Assembly: GCF_040049215.1 (NCBI RefSeq)
Contig: NZ_JBDZDN010000001.1
Location: 2,046,001 to 2,110,000 of the forward strand
Reading direction: 5' to 3'
Length of the DNA stretch: 64,000 bases
From: Mesorhizobium_K sp040049215
GTDB lineage: Bacteria; Pseudomonadota; Alphaproteobacteria; Rhizobiales; Rhizobiaceae
Part shown: positions 41,995 to 50,101 of the stretch, in pieces
How the letters are laid out: each line of letters starts with the position of its first letter
How positions within the stretch are numbered: the stretch's first letter is position 1
Notes under the pieces: model-generated
Database searches by the model: none
Seen by the model: only the letters and a program-made list of their open reading frames with translations
Told to the model about the DNA's origin: nothing
Made by a program: the position numbers and the translations under genes

Positions 41995-42780
41995 ATGAAC
42001 CTCAGCGGCAAGGCGACCATCGTGACCGGCGGCGCGAGTGGCATCGGCTATGCGATCGCGGAGCGCTTCGTTGCCGAAGGGGCGAAGGTCATGATCGCTG
42101 ACATCGACGAGGGGCGGGGAAACAAGGCCGTCGAGGCTTTGTCGAAGCATGGCGGGGCCTTCTTCCAAAAGACCAATGTCGCCAGCCGGGCCGATGTCGA
42201 CAACCTGGTTGCCGCCGCGATCGCGGCGTTCGGCCGGATCGACGTGCTGATCAACAACGCCGGCATCGTCCATGCCGCCGACTTCCTCGACCTCGCGGAG
42301 GCGGATTTCGACCGCGTGCTCGCCGTCAACCTCAAGGGATCCTTCCTGGCCGGCCAGGCCGTCGCCCGCCACATGGTCGAGCGCGTCAAGGCCGGCGAAA
42401 CTCCGGGCTCGATCGTCAACATGTCGTCGGTCAACGCCGTTTTCGCAATCGCCAATCAGGTACCCTATTCCGTCTCCAAGGGCGGCATCAACCAGCTGAC
42501 AAAAGTCATGTCGCTCGGCCTCGCGCCCTACGGCATCCGCGTCAATGCGATAGGTCCCGGCTCGATAATGACCGACATGTTGACGAGCGTTAACAACGAC
42601 TCGGCGGCAAAGAGCCGGATTCTGTCACGCACGCCGCTCGGCCGAATCGGCGAGCCCGCCGAAATTGCCGCAATTGCGGCCTTTCTGGCCTCCGACGAGG
42701 CAAGCTATGTCACCGGCCAGACGATTTACGCCGATGGCGGCCGCCTGCCCTTGAACTATGTGGTGCCGGTCAAAAGCTGA
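41995..42780 (+). CDS. Short-chain dehydrogenase/reductase
   Basis: 261 residues. NAD(P)-binding TGGASGIGYAIAE, the structural INNAGIV motif, catalytic Ser in MSSVNAV and Tyr-x-x-x-Lys in YSVSKGGIN, plus a C-terminal ADGGRLPLNYV. The acidic residue after strand 2 (MIADID) suggests NAD rather than NADP. Substrate unknown; similar proteins are sugar or sugar-alcohol dehydrogenases. Follows xth. Confidence 0.88.
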   Translation: MNLSGKATIVTGGASGIGYAIAERFVAEGAKVMIADIDEGRGNKAVEALSKHGGAFFQKTNVASRADVDNLVAAAIAAFGRIDVLINNAGIVHAADFLDLAEADFDRVLAVNLKGSFLAGQAVARHMVERVKAGETPGSIVNMSSVNAVFAIANQVPYSVSKGGINQLTKVMSLGLAPYGIRVNAIGPGSIMTDMLTSVNNDSAAKSRILSRTPLGRIGEPAEIAAIAAFLASDEASYVTGQTIYADGGRLPLNYVVPVKS

Positions 42781-42824
42781 GCTTTTCCGCAGCCGCAAAA
42801 ACATCCGGAACATGCTGCCGGGTT

Positions 42825-42848
42825 CCTGACAGACTGCTGTCAGGAGGG
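42825..42848 (+). promoter_or_regulatory. Operator 1: CCTGACA-N6-TGTCAGG before the DJ-1 cassette
   Basis: Arms TGACA (42827-42831) and TGTCA (42838-42842) are separated by six bases and flanked by CC/GG, followed by AGGGG. It lies 38 bases before the ribosome site of the small gene at 42887. A second copy with the same six-base spacer is at 43668-43695. Confidence 0.6.
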
Positions 42849-42886
42849 GTGTGCGATAGTGCCTCCATCACAGAAGGAGGATTGTC

Positions 42887-43060
42887 ATGACCCCGATCGC
42901 CCCCAGGCTTTATCACACGGTCCGCGGCTACGCCGGCCGGTTGAAGACGATGCACGACGAATTCCGCATGGCGCATTTCATGTATTCGCTGCCCGAGGAT
43001 ATCCGCAAGGATATCGGCTGGCCCGATTTCGAAGGTGGACGACTGACGCGGGGCCGCTAA
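42887..43060 (+). CDS. Small DUF1127-like protein
   Basis: 57 residues starting MTPIAPRLYHTVRGYAGRLK, with AAGGAGG in the ideal place before the ATG. The part MYSLPEDIRKDIGWPDFEG resembles the DUF1127 motif (L-x-D-x-x-L-x-D-I-G), found in small RNA-binding-like proteins of alphaproteobacteria. It is the first gene after operator 1 and 25 bases before the DJ-1 gene. Confidence 0.75.
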   Translation: MTPIAPRLYHTVRGYAGRLKTMHDEFRMAHFMYSLPEDIRKDIGWPDFEGGRLTRGR

Positions 43061-43085
43061 ATCTGGCCGCAGGAAGGAGTTCGCC

Positions 43086-43676
43086 ATGACTGCAGCCAAG
43101 AAAATCGGTTTGGTGTTCATCGAAGGCTTCGCCGATTGGGAGTTTGGCCTCCTGTCGGCCTCGGCGGTCGAATGGTTCGGCGCGAAAGCCTTCTCGCTTA
43201 CGCCGGATGGCAAGCCGGTCAAGTCGATGAGCGGTTTCAGCCTGACGCCGGATCGCAGCGCCGATCCGGCGGAAAACATGGATCTCGACGCCGTCGCCGT
43301 CATCGGCTCGGATAATTGGGCCGGAAAGAACCCGCCCGACGTCGCGACGCTTCTCCATTCCGTCAGGCAGCGTGGCGGCGTGGTCGGCGGCATCTGCGCC
43401 GGTACGCTGGCGCTCGCCCGCGCCGGCTTGTTCGCGCGGGCTTCCCACACCAGCAACGGCCGCGACTGGATCCTCGGGCACGAGCCAGGCTATGCAGGCT
43501 CCGCCAACTACCAAGACGTGCCGCACGCCGTTGCCGACGGCATCATTGTCTCGGCGCCGGGTTCGGCTCCTGGCACCTTCGCGCTCGAATTCCTGCGCGT
43601 GGTCTACCCGGACAAAGAGGCCCAGTTCGCGGAGATGCGGGCTTTATTTGGTCGCGAATATGCTGCAGCCTCCTGA
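43086..43676 (+). CDS. DJ-1/PfpI family protein
   Basis: 196 residues. The nucleophile elbow is VVGGICAGTLALARAGL with Cys104, preceded by a Rossmann-like start (KKIGLVFIEGFADWEF) and followed by ASHTSNGRDWILGHE. The family includes glyoxalases, deglycases and glutamine-amidotransferase-like proteins; which activity applies is not known. The stop codon (TGA at 43674) lies within the left arm of operator 2. Confidence 0.87.
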   Translation: MTAAKKIGLVFIEGFADWEFGLLSASAVEWFGAKAFSLTPDGKPVKSMSGFSLTPDRSADPAENMDLDAVAVIGSDNWAGKNPPDVATLLHSVRQRGGVVGGICAGTLALARAGLFARASHTSNGRDWILGHEPGYAGSANYQDVPHAVADGIIVSAPGSAPGTFALEFLRVVYPDKEAQFAEMRALFGREYAAAS

Positions 43677-43695
43677 CAATATGCTGTCAGGAGGC
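43668..43695 (+). promoter_or_regulatory. Operator 2: CCTGACA-N6-TGTCAGG between DJ-1 and the downstream genes
   Basis: GCCTCCTGACA (43668-43678) and TGTCAGGAGGC (43685-43695) form an 11-base perfect inverted repeat with a six-base centre. The core is the same as in operator 1. It overlaps the DJ-1 stop codon and precedes the unknown gene at 43737 by about 40 bases. Confidence 0.6.
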
Positions 43696-43736
43696 TTGTG
43701 GCAGGAAGCCTACGCGGAATTCCGGTCAGGAACAGC

Positions 43737-44144
43737 ATGAAAGATTGGAACGACAGGCTGAACACATCAGGCATCAACGGCATCAAGCCGTCGCCGCGGA
43801 CGTTTTCCGATGTCGTCGAGGGCCAGCCTATGCTTGTTCCGACGGCGCGCCAGGTCGACGACTTCATCCGCTCGATCCCGGAAGGCATTCAGATGGACGT
43901 GCGTGCGCTGCGCACCGCCCTTGCGCTGGAGCACGGCGCCGAGGTTACCTGCCCGGTCACGATCGGCTATCATCTGCGCACCGTATCCGAAGCTGCGCAC
44001 GAGGCCTTGGACAGGGGTGCTGCGCTCGCCGACATCACGCCTTTCTGGCGCGTGCTGTCCGGCAGGACGCCGACCACGAAGAAACTGTCATTCGGCGCGG
44101 ACTTCGTCGCCGAGCAGAGAAATCGCGAAGGTTTGCAGGACTGA
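43737..44144 (+). CDS. Protein of unknown function in the WYL cassette
   Basis: 135 residues starting MKDWNDRLNTSGINGIKPSP. Visible features are DFIRSIPEGIQMDVRALRTAL, CPVTIGYHLRTVSEAAHEAL, ITPFWRVLSGRTPTTKKLSF. The pieces IPEG and TPFWRVL weakly recall alkyltransferase-like (MGMT-type) DNA-binding folds, but the PCHR active site is absent and I would not assign it. The regulator gene starts three bases after its stop, so they are co-transcribed. Confidence 0.72.
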   Translation: MKDWNDRLNTSGINGIKPSPRTFSDVVEGQPMLVPTARQVDDFIRSIPEGIQMDVRALRTALALEHGAEVTCPVTIGYHLRTVSEAAHEALDRGAALADITPFWRVLSGRTPTTKKLSFGADFVAEQRNREGLQD

Positions 44145-44147
44145 CCC

Positions 44148-44867
44148 ATGCGGCGAGCGGATCGGCTATTCCAGATCGTGCAGCATTTCCGCGGCGGCCG
44201 GCTGGTCACCGCGCAGAAACTCGGCGCGTGGCTCGAGGTCTCCGAGCGCACGATCTACCGCGACATAGCGGACCTGCAGTCGACCGGCGTGCCGATCGAT
44301 GGAGAGGCCGGCGTCGGCTACATGATGAGGGAGGGTTTCGACCTTCCGCCGCTAATGTTCACACGTGATGAAATCGTTGCCCTTGTCGCAGGCGCCCGCA
44401 TGGTCAGAGCCTTCGGCGGCGCCACCATGGCGCGCGCCGCGGAAGAGGCGCTGGTCAAGATCGGCGCGGTGCTGCCCGACGCCGAGAAGGATCGCATCGC
44501 CCGCACCGAGATTCACGCCCCGATGTGGGTGGTCAGCGACGCCGACCGCGCCCATATCGACCGCATCGAACGCGCCGTCGAAAAGCGCGAGGTGCTGACG
44601 CTGGACTATCGCGACGAGGCAGGTCGTCCATCGGCCCGCGACGTGCGCCCGCTCGGCCTGTGGTTCTGGGGCAAGGTCTGGACGCTGGTCGCCTGGTGCG
44701 AGATGCGCTCCGACTTCCGCGCCTTCCGCATCGACCGCATCGCGTCGGTCATGGTGACCGGCCGCATCTACAAGCCCGAGCGCGGCAAGCAGCTCACCGA
44801 CTTCTACCGCTCGATGGAGCGCGGCGAACGCGCCGGCGACGCACCCGACCGCGCCAGCGGGTATTGA
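44148..44867 (+). CDS. HTH-WYL (YafY-family) transcriptional regulator
   Basis: 239 residues. N-terminal winged helix (RADRLFQIVQHFRGGRLVTAQKLGAWLEVSERTIYRDIADLQSTGV) followed by a WYL domain (VLTLDYRDEAGRPSARDVRPLGLWFWGKVWTLVAWCEMRSDFRAFRIDRI). WYL proteins bind a nucleic acid or small ligand and usually control neighbouring genes. Operators 1 and 2 are its likely targets. Last gene of the cassette. Confidence 0.88.
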   Translation: MRRADRLFQIVQHFRGGRLVTAQKLGAWLEVSERTIYRDIADLQSTGVPIDGEAGVGYMMREGFDLPPLMFTRDEIVALVAGARMVRAFGGATMARAAEEALVKIGAVLPDAEKDRIARTEIHAPMWVVSDADRAHIDRIERAVEKREVLTLDYRDEAGRPSARDVRPLGLWFWGKVWTLVAWCEMRSDFRAFRIDRIASVMVTGRIYKPERGKQLTDFYRSMERGERAGDAPDRASGY

Positions 44868-44916
44868 GCGGGCCAGCGGGCTACCAGCACGGCAGCGAAT
44901 CGGCGATGCTGGACGG

Positions 44917-45473
44917 ATGCAACCGCTTCCGGTAGAGGGCATGGGCTCGGGGGCCATCCGGATCGTCCGCTACGACCCGGCTTGGCCGTCGCTGTTCGGC
45001 ACCATCGAACGCGAACTGATCCTTCGGCTGGGTGGCTTGCTCCGTTCGGCACACCACATCGGGAGCACGTCCGTGCCCGGTCTGGCGGCGAAACCCAAGA
45101 TCGACGTCGACGCCGTGATCGAACCCGCCGCGAGGCTCGACGAGGCCGTCGCGCTGATGCGGTCCGAGCAAGGATGGGCTTTCCAAGGGGAACCCTATGG
45201 CGACGGCATGTGGACATTCACCCGTGGTCACGGGTCATGGGGCGCGCGGCTCTACCTTTGCGCGCCGGGCAGCGCCACGCATGAGAAGCGCATCCTGTTC
45301 CGCGACTGGCTGCGAACGCTCCCGGAGACGCCGAAGCCTATGAAGCTCTCAAGCGCCGCCTCTCAGTCGAGGCCGATGGCGACTGGAAGTTCTATACCGG
45401 CGGCAAAAGCGCCTTCGTTGAAGAAATCATCAGGCGGGCGAATGCACGGCTGATCTCCCCCATTGAAGGGTAG
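44917..45473 (+). pseudogene. GrpB-family nucleotidyltransferase-like gene with a frameshift
   Basis: The N-terminal part is a GrpB domain (IRIVRYDPAWPSLFGTIERE, then RSAHHIGSTSVPGLAAKPKID). Near 45321-45326, in CCCGGA, the frame is lost: the open frame continues to 45453 with meaningless sequence (KPMKLSSAASQSRP...). One added base restores the normal GrpB end in frame 3: DAEAYEALKRRLSVEADGDW, then KFYTGGKSAFVEEIIRRANA, ending at the stop at 45471-45473. So the gene is either newly broken or has one missing base in the assembly. Confidence 0.82.
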
Positions 45474-45534
45474 GCGGCCGGCAGTCCGGGGTGTTGGACA
45501 TAGCCGCTTCGCCTTAATCGAGGGGAAAAACCTA

Positions 45535-46218
45535 CTACTCGTCCTCGCTCTTGCCCTTCAGCGCCGACAGCTTTGCGAACACGGCATCGGCGTCGAGCTC
45601 GTCGTCCTCGCTCTTCACCTTGGGCTGCTCGGGCTGCAGCCGCTCGGTGAGCGCCGCGGGCAGCAGTGTGTCGCCGACCGGCGCGGCGGGCTCGCGGCCC
45701 TTCGAGGCGCGATTGACTTCGAGGTCGAGGTCGATCTGCGAGCAGAGGCCGAGCGTGACAGGATCCATGGGCACGAGATTGTTGGCGTTCCAATGCTTGC
45801 GGTCGCGAATCTGCTCGATCGTCGATTTCGTCGTGCCGACAAGGCGCGAGACCTGCGCGTCCTTCAGCTCCGGGTGGTTGCGGACCAGCCATAGGATCGC
45901 GTTCGGCCGGTCCTGCCGCTTCGACAGAGGCGTGTAGCGCGGCGCCTTGCGCTTCGAGTCCGGCACGCGGACCTTCGGGTCCGACAGCTGCAGGCGGTGG
46001 TTCTTGTCGGCGACGCCCCTGGCGATCTCCTCGCGCGTCAGCTGGCCGGTCATGATCGGGTCCATGCCCTTGATGCCCTGCGCGGACTCGCCGTCGGCGA
46101 TCGCCTTGACCTCAAGCGGATGCAGGCCGCAGAATTGCGCGATCTGCTCGAAGGAGAGCGCGGTGTTGTCGACCAGCCAGACCGCGGTCGCCTTGGGCAT
46201 CAGAAGCGTATTCGCCAT
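45535..46218 (-). CDS. trcR: Cell-cycle transcriptional regulator TrcR (DUF1013)
   Basis: 227 residues from the ATG at 46218. MPKATAVWLVDNTALSFEQIAQFCGLHPLEVKAIADGE, then RPNAILWLVRNHPELKDAQVSRLVGTTKSTIEQIRDRKHWN, the two helix-turn-helix-like blocks of DUF1013. The family is confined to alphaproteobacteria and is named TrcR for its link to cell-cycle gene control. The Glu/Asp-rich tail is typical. Divergent from the esterase-like gene at 46439. Confidence 0.9.
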   Translation of the reverse strand: MANTLLMPKATAVWLVDNTALSFEQIAQFCGLHPLEVKAIADGESAQGIKGMDPIMTGQLTREEIARGVADKNHRLQLSDPKVRVPDSKRKAPRYTPLSKRQDRPNAILWLVRNHPELKDAQVSRLVGTTKSTIEQIRDRKHWNANNLVPMDPVTLGLCSQIDLDLEVNRASKGREPAAPVGDTLLPAALTERLQPEQPKVKSEDDELDADAVFAKLSALKGKSEDE

Positions 46219-46438
46219 CGCTAAATATCCTCTCGTTCGCCCGCGTCCCTGTCGCGGGCGGTGGTCAGACCACCGAATTTTTGGGGAAATCGGGGCGTAT
46301 ATAGCGGTGTTCGCCGCCGGGGGCAAGAATCTTCGCTATGCCCCGGTTCGTGTCATTGAATTGTCACGGCCGTGTCATCCGCCTGAAATAGCGGCGTCCC
46401 AAAGCATGGCTTCTTCTAATCTCGAGGGAGACGCCGCC

Positions 46439-48637
46439 ATGCCGCGCCAATCGACACTCTTCGCTCTTACCGCAGCGCTTGCTGCCTCCGTTTCGTTGCC
46501 GGCCCATGCCGACATGATGTTCAACCGCATCGCGAGCTTCGCGGTGGCGGAAAACCTGCCTGCCGACATCGAGAAGACCACGCCGACCTCCTCCGAGATC
46601 ATAACGGCGAGCGAAGACGGCATGACGCTCGTCTATTCCGACAGCCCGCTCGGCGCGGTCGGCTTCATAGACATCACCGATCCTAGGGCACCCAAGGCCG
46701 GCGGCATCGTCAAGATCGACGGCGAGCCGACCTCCGTCACCGTCGCCGGCGACAAGGCGCTTGCCGGCGTAAACACCTCTGAAAGCTACACCAGCCCGTC
46801 GGGCAATCTCACGGTCATAGATATCGCCTCCAAGGCGATCGAAAGCTCCTGCGACCTCGGCGGCCAGCCGGACTCGGTCGCGCTCAGCGCCGACAAGAGC
46901 TTCCTCGCCGTCGCCATCGAGAACGAGCGCGACGAGGATCTGAACGACGGCGTCATCCCGCAGATGCCGTCCGGCAATCTGAAGATCGTGCCGCTCGCCG
47001 CCGGTGTGCCGGATTGCGGCGCCATCAAGACGGTCGAGCTCACCGGCCTCGCGGCGATTGCTCCGGAGGACGCCGAGGTCGAGTTTGTCGACGTCAACAG
47101 CCAGGGCGAGATCGTCGTCACGCTGCAGGAGAACAATCACATCGCCATCGTCAACGGCAAGACCGGCGAGATCGTCTCCAACTTCTCCGCCGGCTCCGTC
47201 ACGCTCGACGGGATCGACACCAAGAAGGACGGCAAGCTCTCCTTCACCGGCAAGATGGAAAACGTCCTGCGCGAACCCGACTCCGCAAAATGGCTCGACG
47301 ACAACCGTTTCGTCGTCGCCAACGAAGGCGATTATGAAGGCGGGGCGCGCGGCTTCACCATCTTCTCCCGGAACGGCGAGGTGCTCTACGAGTCCGGCCC
47401 GTCGTTCGAATACGAGGTGGCGAATCTCGGCCACTATCCGGAGCACCGCAACAAGAAGGGCGTCGAGCCCGAGGGCCTGGCCACCGGCGCCTTCGGCGAG
47501 GACAAGCTGATCTTCGTCGGTTCCGAGCGCGGCTCTCTGGTCGGCGTCTACAAGGACACCGGGGCTGCCCCGGAACTTCTGCAGATACTGCCTTCGGGCA
47601 TCGGCCCGGAAGGCCTGATCTCCATCCCCGCGCGCAATCTCCTCGTCACCGCCAACGAGACCGATCTCGTCGAAGACAACCTCGCCCGCTCTCATGTCAT
47701 GATCTATGAGCGCGCCGAAGGCCCGGCCGTCTACCCGATGATCACGGCCAAGCTGACCGACGAAGGCACGCCGCTCGGCTGGGGCGCGCTATCCGCACTG
47801 GCCGTGGGCGACCAGGCCGGCAAGCTGTTCGCCGCCTCGGATTCGGTCTATTCGGCCCAGCCTTCGATCTTCACGATCGACGCCACCCAGACCCCGGCGC
47901 TCATCACCGGCAAGCTCGTGGTGACCCGCAACGGCGACCCGGCGCAGAAGATCGACATCGAAGGTCTCGTGGCCGACGGCGAAGGCGGCCTCTGGATCGC
48001 CAATGAAGGCGATGCGGCGAAGCTCGTCCCGCACGCTCTGCTCCACGTCAACGACAAGGGCGAGATCAAGCAGGAAATCGGCTTCCCCGTCGAGCTTCTC
48101 GCCGGCCAGACCCGCTTCGGCCTCGAAGGCATCACCACCATCGGCGAAGGCGACGACCTGACGCTGGTCATGGCCGTGCAGCGCGAATGGGGTGACGACC
48201 CCAAGGGCCAGACCAAGCTTTTGGCCTACAAGCCGAAGGCCAAGGAATGGTCGGCGGTGCGTTATCCGCTCGAAGCCGCCGAGGCCGGCTGGATGGGCCT
48301 GTCGGAGATCACCGCCTATGACGGCAAGCTCTACGTCATCGAGCGCGACAACCAGATCGGCGCCAACGCCAAGGTGAAACGCCTCTACTCCGTCTCGCTC
48401 GACGCCTTCAAGCCGGCCAAGCTCGGTGGCGACCTGCCCCTCGTCGAGAAGACGCTGGTGCGCGACCTGCTCGCCGACCTCAAGTCCGCGACCAACGGCT
48501 ATGTCGTCGACAAGGTCGAGGGCTTCACGATCGACAAGAACGGCGAAGCCTTCGTGGTCACCGACAATGACGGCGTGGACGACTCTTCCGGCGAGACACT
48601 GTTCATTCGCCTCGGCAACATCAGCGCCGTGAACTGA
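46439..48637 (+). CDS. Secreted esterase-like, phytase-fold beta-propeller protein
   Basis: 732 residues. Signal peptide about 1-24 (ending LPAHA). The mature protein is a long repetitive beta structure: SVTVAGDKALAGVNTSE, VDVNSQGEIVVTLQENNHIAIVNG, EPEGLATGAFGEDKLIFVGSERGSLVGVY, SEITAYDGKLYVIERDNQIG. This is the 'esterase-like activity of phytase' group combined with a choice-of-anchor propeller. Two tandem propeller-like halves can be recognised. Substrate unknown; phosphate ester cleavage is a guess. The ATG follows GAGGGAGA. Confidence 0.85.
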   Translation: MPRQSTLFALTAALAASVSLPAHADMMFNRIASFAVAENLPADIEKTTPTSSEIITASEDGMTLVYSDSPLGAVGFIDITDPRAPKAGGIVKIDGEPTSVTVAGDKALAGVNTSESYTSPSGNLTVIDIASKAIESSCDLGGQPDSVALSADKSFLAVAIENERDEDLNDGVIPQMPSGNLKIVPLAAGVPDCGAIKTVELTGLAAIAPEDAEVEFVDVNSQGEIVVTLQENNHIAIVNGKTGEIVSNFSAGSVTLDGIDTKKDGKLSFTGKMENVLREPDSAKWLDDNRFVVANEGDYEGGARGFTIFSRNGEVLYESGPSFEYEVANLGHYPEHRNKKGVEPEGLATGAFGEDKLIFVGSERGSLVGVYKDTGAAPELLQILPSGIGPEGLISIPARNLLVTANETDLVEDNLARSHVMIYERAEGPAVYPMITAKLTDEGTPLGWGALSALAVGDQAGKLFAASDSVYSAQPSIFTIDATQTPALITGKLVVTRNGDPAQKIDIEGLVADGEGGLWIANEGDAAKLVPHALLHVNDKGEIKQEIGFPVELLAGQTRFGLEGITTIGEGDDLTLVMAVQREWGDDPKGQTKLLAYKPKAKEWSAVRYPLEAAEAGWMGLSEITAYDGKLYVIERDNQIGANAKVKRLYSVSLDAFKPAKLGGDLPLVEKTLVRDLLADLKSATNGYVVDKVEGFTIDKNGEAFVVTDNDGVDDSSGETLFIRLGNISAVN

Positions 48638-48659
48638 TCTCCGGCAATCGCTGCCTCAA

Positions 48660-48683
48660 GAGCCGCAAGCCTGCTTGCGGCTC
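48660..48683 (+). terminator. Hairpin between the esterase-like and LysR genes
   Basis: GAGCCGCAAG (48660-48669) and CTTGCGGCTC (48674-48683) form a perfect ten-base stem with a CCTG loop. The flanks are poor in T, so it may be a rho-independent-like barrier for either converging gene. Confidence 0.5.
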
Positions 48684-48719
48684 ATTTCACTCGCCCGCGC
48701 GGGGATCGCATAATGACTG

Positions 48720-49640
48720 TCATGTCCGCGTCTTCGCCGCCTCATCGAGAACCCAGCCGCGGAAGGCGATGATGCGCGGGTCGTCGGCCGCGCTTTGCGG
48801 GTAGACGAGGAAATAGCCGAATTCGGGCGCCATCCTGACGCCGAGCTCGAAGGGCTGCACCAGCCGCCCCTCGGAGAGATCGTGCGCGACCATGGCGAAA
48901 TCGGCGAGCGCCACCGCGCTGCCGTCGATCGCCGCCTGGATCGCGTCGGACGAGGTGCCGAAGACCATTGTGCGGCTGTCGTCGAAATCGTCGACGCCGG
49001 CTGCCGCCATCCACATACGCCAGTTCGGCCAGGTGACGCCACGGCGCGACCATTCGATGTGAACGAGCCGGTGGCTGAAGAGATCGCGCGGCGTCGTTAG
49101 CGGCGGGCCGTTGCGCAGAAGCGCAGGGCTGCAGACCGGGACGATGACGTTGTCGAACAGCCGATCGGCGGCGAGACCGGGATATTTGCCGGCGCCGAAG
49201 CGGATGCCGACATCGACGTCGTCGCGGTCGAAGTCGCGCACTTCGTAGGAAATGTCGAAGCGCAGCTCGATGTCGGGGCGGATGGCGCGAAAACCGTCGA
49301 TACGCCGCATCAGCCATTTGGCCGCGAAATGCGCGTCCGCCGTTACCTTGAGCAGTGACTGCCCGCGCGCCAGCTTTTGCGCGCGCGACACGGCTCGGTT
49401 CAAGAGGTCTATGGCGTCGGCCGAGGCTTCGGAAAGGACGGCGCCTGCCTCGGTCAGTCGCACCGTACGGCTGGTGCGGGCAAAAAGCGCCAAGCCGAGC
49501 TGATCTTCGAATTCCTTGATCTGATGGCTTACCGCCGCCGGGGTCAGGCCGAGTTCGTCGGCGGCGCGTGTGAAATTCAGGTGCCGGGCCGCCGCTTCCA
49601 ACGTCCTCAAGGCACGGGTACCGGGCACGAAACGGACCAT
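48720..49640 (-). CDS. LysR-family regulator (GcvA-like)
   Basis: 306 residues from the ATG at 49640. The N-terminal winged helix reads ALRTLEAAARHLNFTRAADELGLTPAAVSHQIKEFEDQLGLALF, and the effector domain follows (SLLKVTADAHFAAKWLMRRIDGFRAIRPDIELRFD, DVDVGIRFGAGKYPGL). The frame is open to 49700. It is divergent from the DUF1127 gene at 49769, with a 129-base control region containing an AAACTAC/GTAGTTT pair. Confidence 0.88.
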   Translation of the reverse strand: MVRFVPGTRALRTLEAAARHLNFTRAADELGLTPAAVSHQIKEFEDQLGLALFARTSRTVRLTEAGAVLSEASADAIDLLNRAVSRAQKLARGQSLLKVTADAHFAAKWLMRRIDGFRAIRPDIELRFDISYEVRDFDRDDVDVGIRFGAGKYPGLAADRLFDNVIVPVCSPALLRNGPPLTTPRDLFSHRLVHIEWSRRGVTWPNWRMWMAAAGVDDFDDSRTMVFGTSSDAIQAAIDGSAVALADFAMVAHDLSEGRLVQPFELGVRMAPEFGYFLVYPQSAADDPRIIAFRGWVLDEAAKTRT

Positions 49641-49671
49641 CATCTTCAAGGAAAGTTTGACGATCCTGTGA

Positions 49672-49716
49672 AAACTACTCGTTTCCCCATTTACTTTCAA
49701 TGGATGAAGGTAGTTT
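49672..49716. promoter_or_regulatory. Possible LysR operator (AAACTAC ... GTAGTTT)
   Basis: AAACTAC (49672-49678) and GTAGTTT (49710-49716) are inverted with 31 bases between, in the divergent region of the LysR and DUF1127 genes. A single long-gap match, so the support is weak. Confidence 0.25.
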
Positions 49717-49768
49717 CAGCCAAGAAATCATCAAACCGGATTTTTGCTCCGGAGAAGTTGGAACGTCC

Positions 49769-49993
49769 ATGTCCATCGTCATTGACCCCAGCCGCCCAGG
49801 CACTTTGCGGCAGGCCACGGACTGGCTTCGCCAGGCAAGAGTTGCGCTTGCCCAGCCCGGTGCTCGAGTATCCGGCATGTCCGATCAGGAATTGCGGGAT
49901 ATCGGCCTGAAGCCCCGCTCGCTTACCAGCACCGTGTATCGGGAGATCGGCAAGACCGGGCTTGTCGACTTCGGCTGGCGTCTCGGGAGATAA
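49769..49993 (+). CDS. DUF1127 small protein
   Basis: 74 residues from the ATG at 49769. The end WLRQARVALAQPGARVSGMSDQELRDIGLKPRSLTS is the DUF1127 domain; such short proteins bind RNA or couple phosphate and stress responses in alphaproteobacteria. It diverges from a LysR gene that may regulate it. A good terminator follows at 50057. Confidence 0.87.
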   Translation: MSIVIDPSRPGTLRQATDWLRQARVALAQPGARVSGMSDQELRDIGLKPRSLTSTVYREIGKTGLVDFGWRLGR

Positions 49994-50056
49994 GGCTGCA
50001 GCGATCTGACGGAAGGCTGCGACGAACTCCCTCTCCGTCAATCCCTGCAGAACTCA

Positions 50057-50097
50057 CCGCCTCTCCCGCACCTGATGCGCGGAGAGGCGGCTTTTTG
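50057..50097 (+). terminator. Intrinsic terminator after the DUF1127 gene
   Basis: CCGCCTCTCC (50057-50066) pairs with GGAGAGGCGG (50081-50090), with a 14-base loop containing a further small GCAC/GTGC-like pair, and is followed by CTTTTTG. It lies immediately before the end of the convergent L,D-transpeptidase-fold gene. Confidence 0.85.
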
Positions 50098-50101
50098 ATT
50101 T

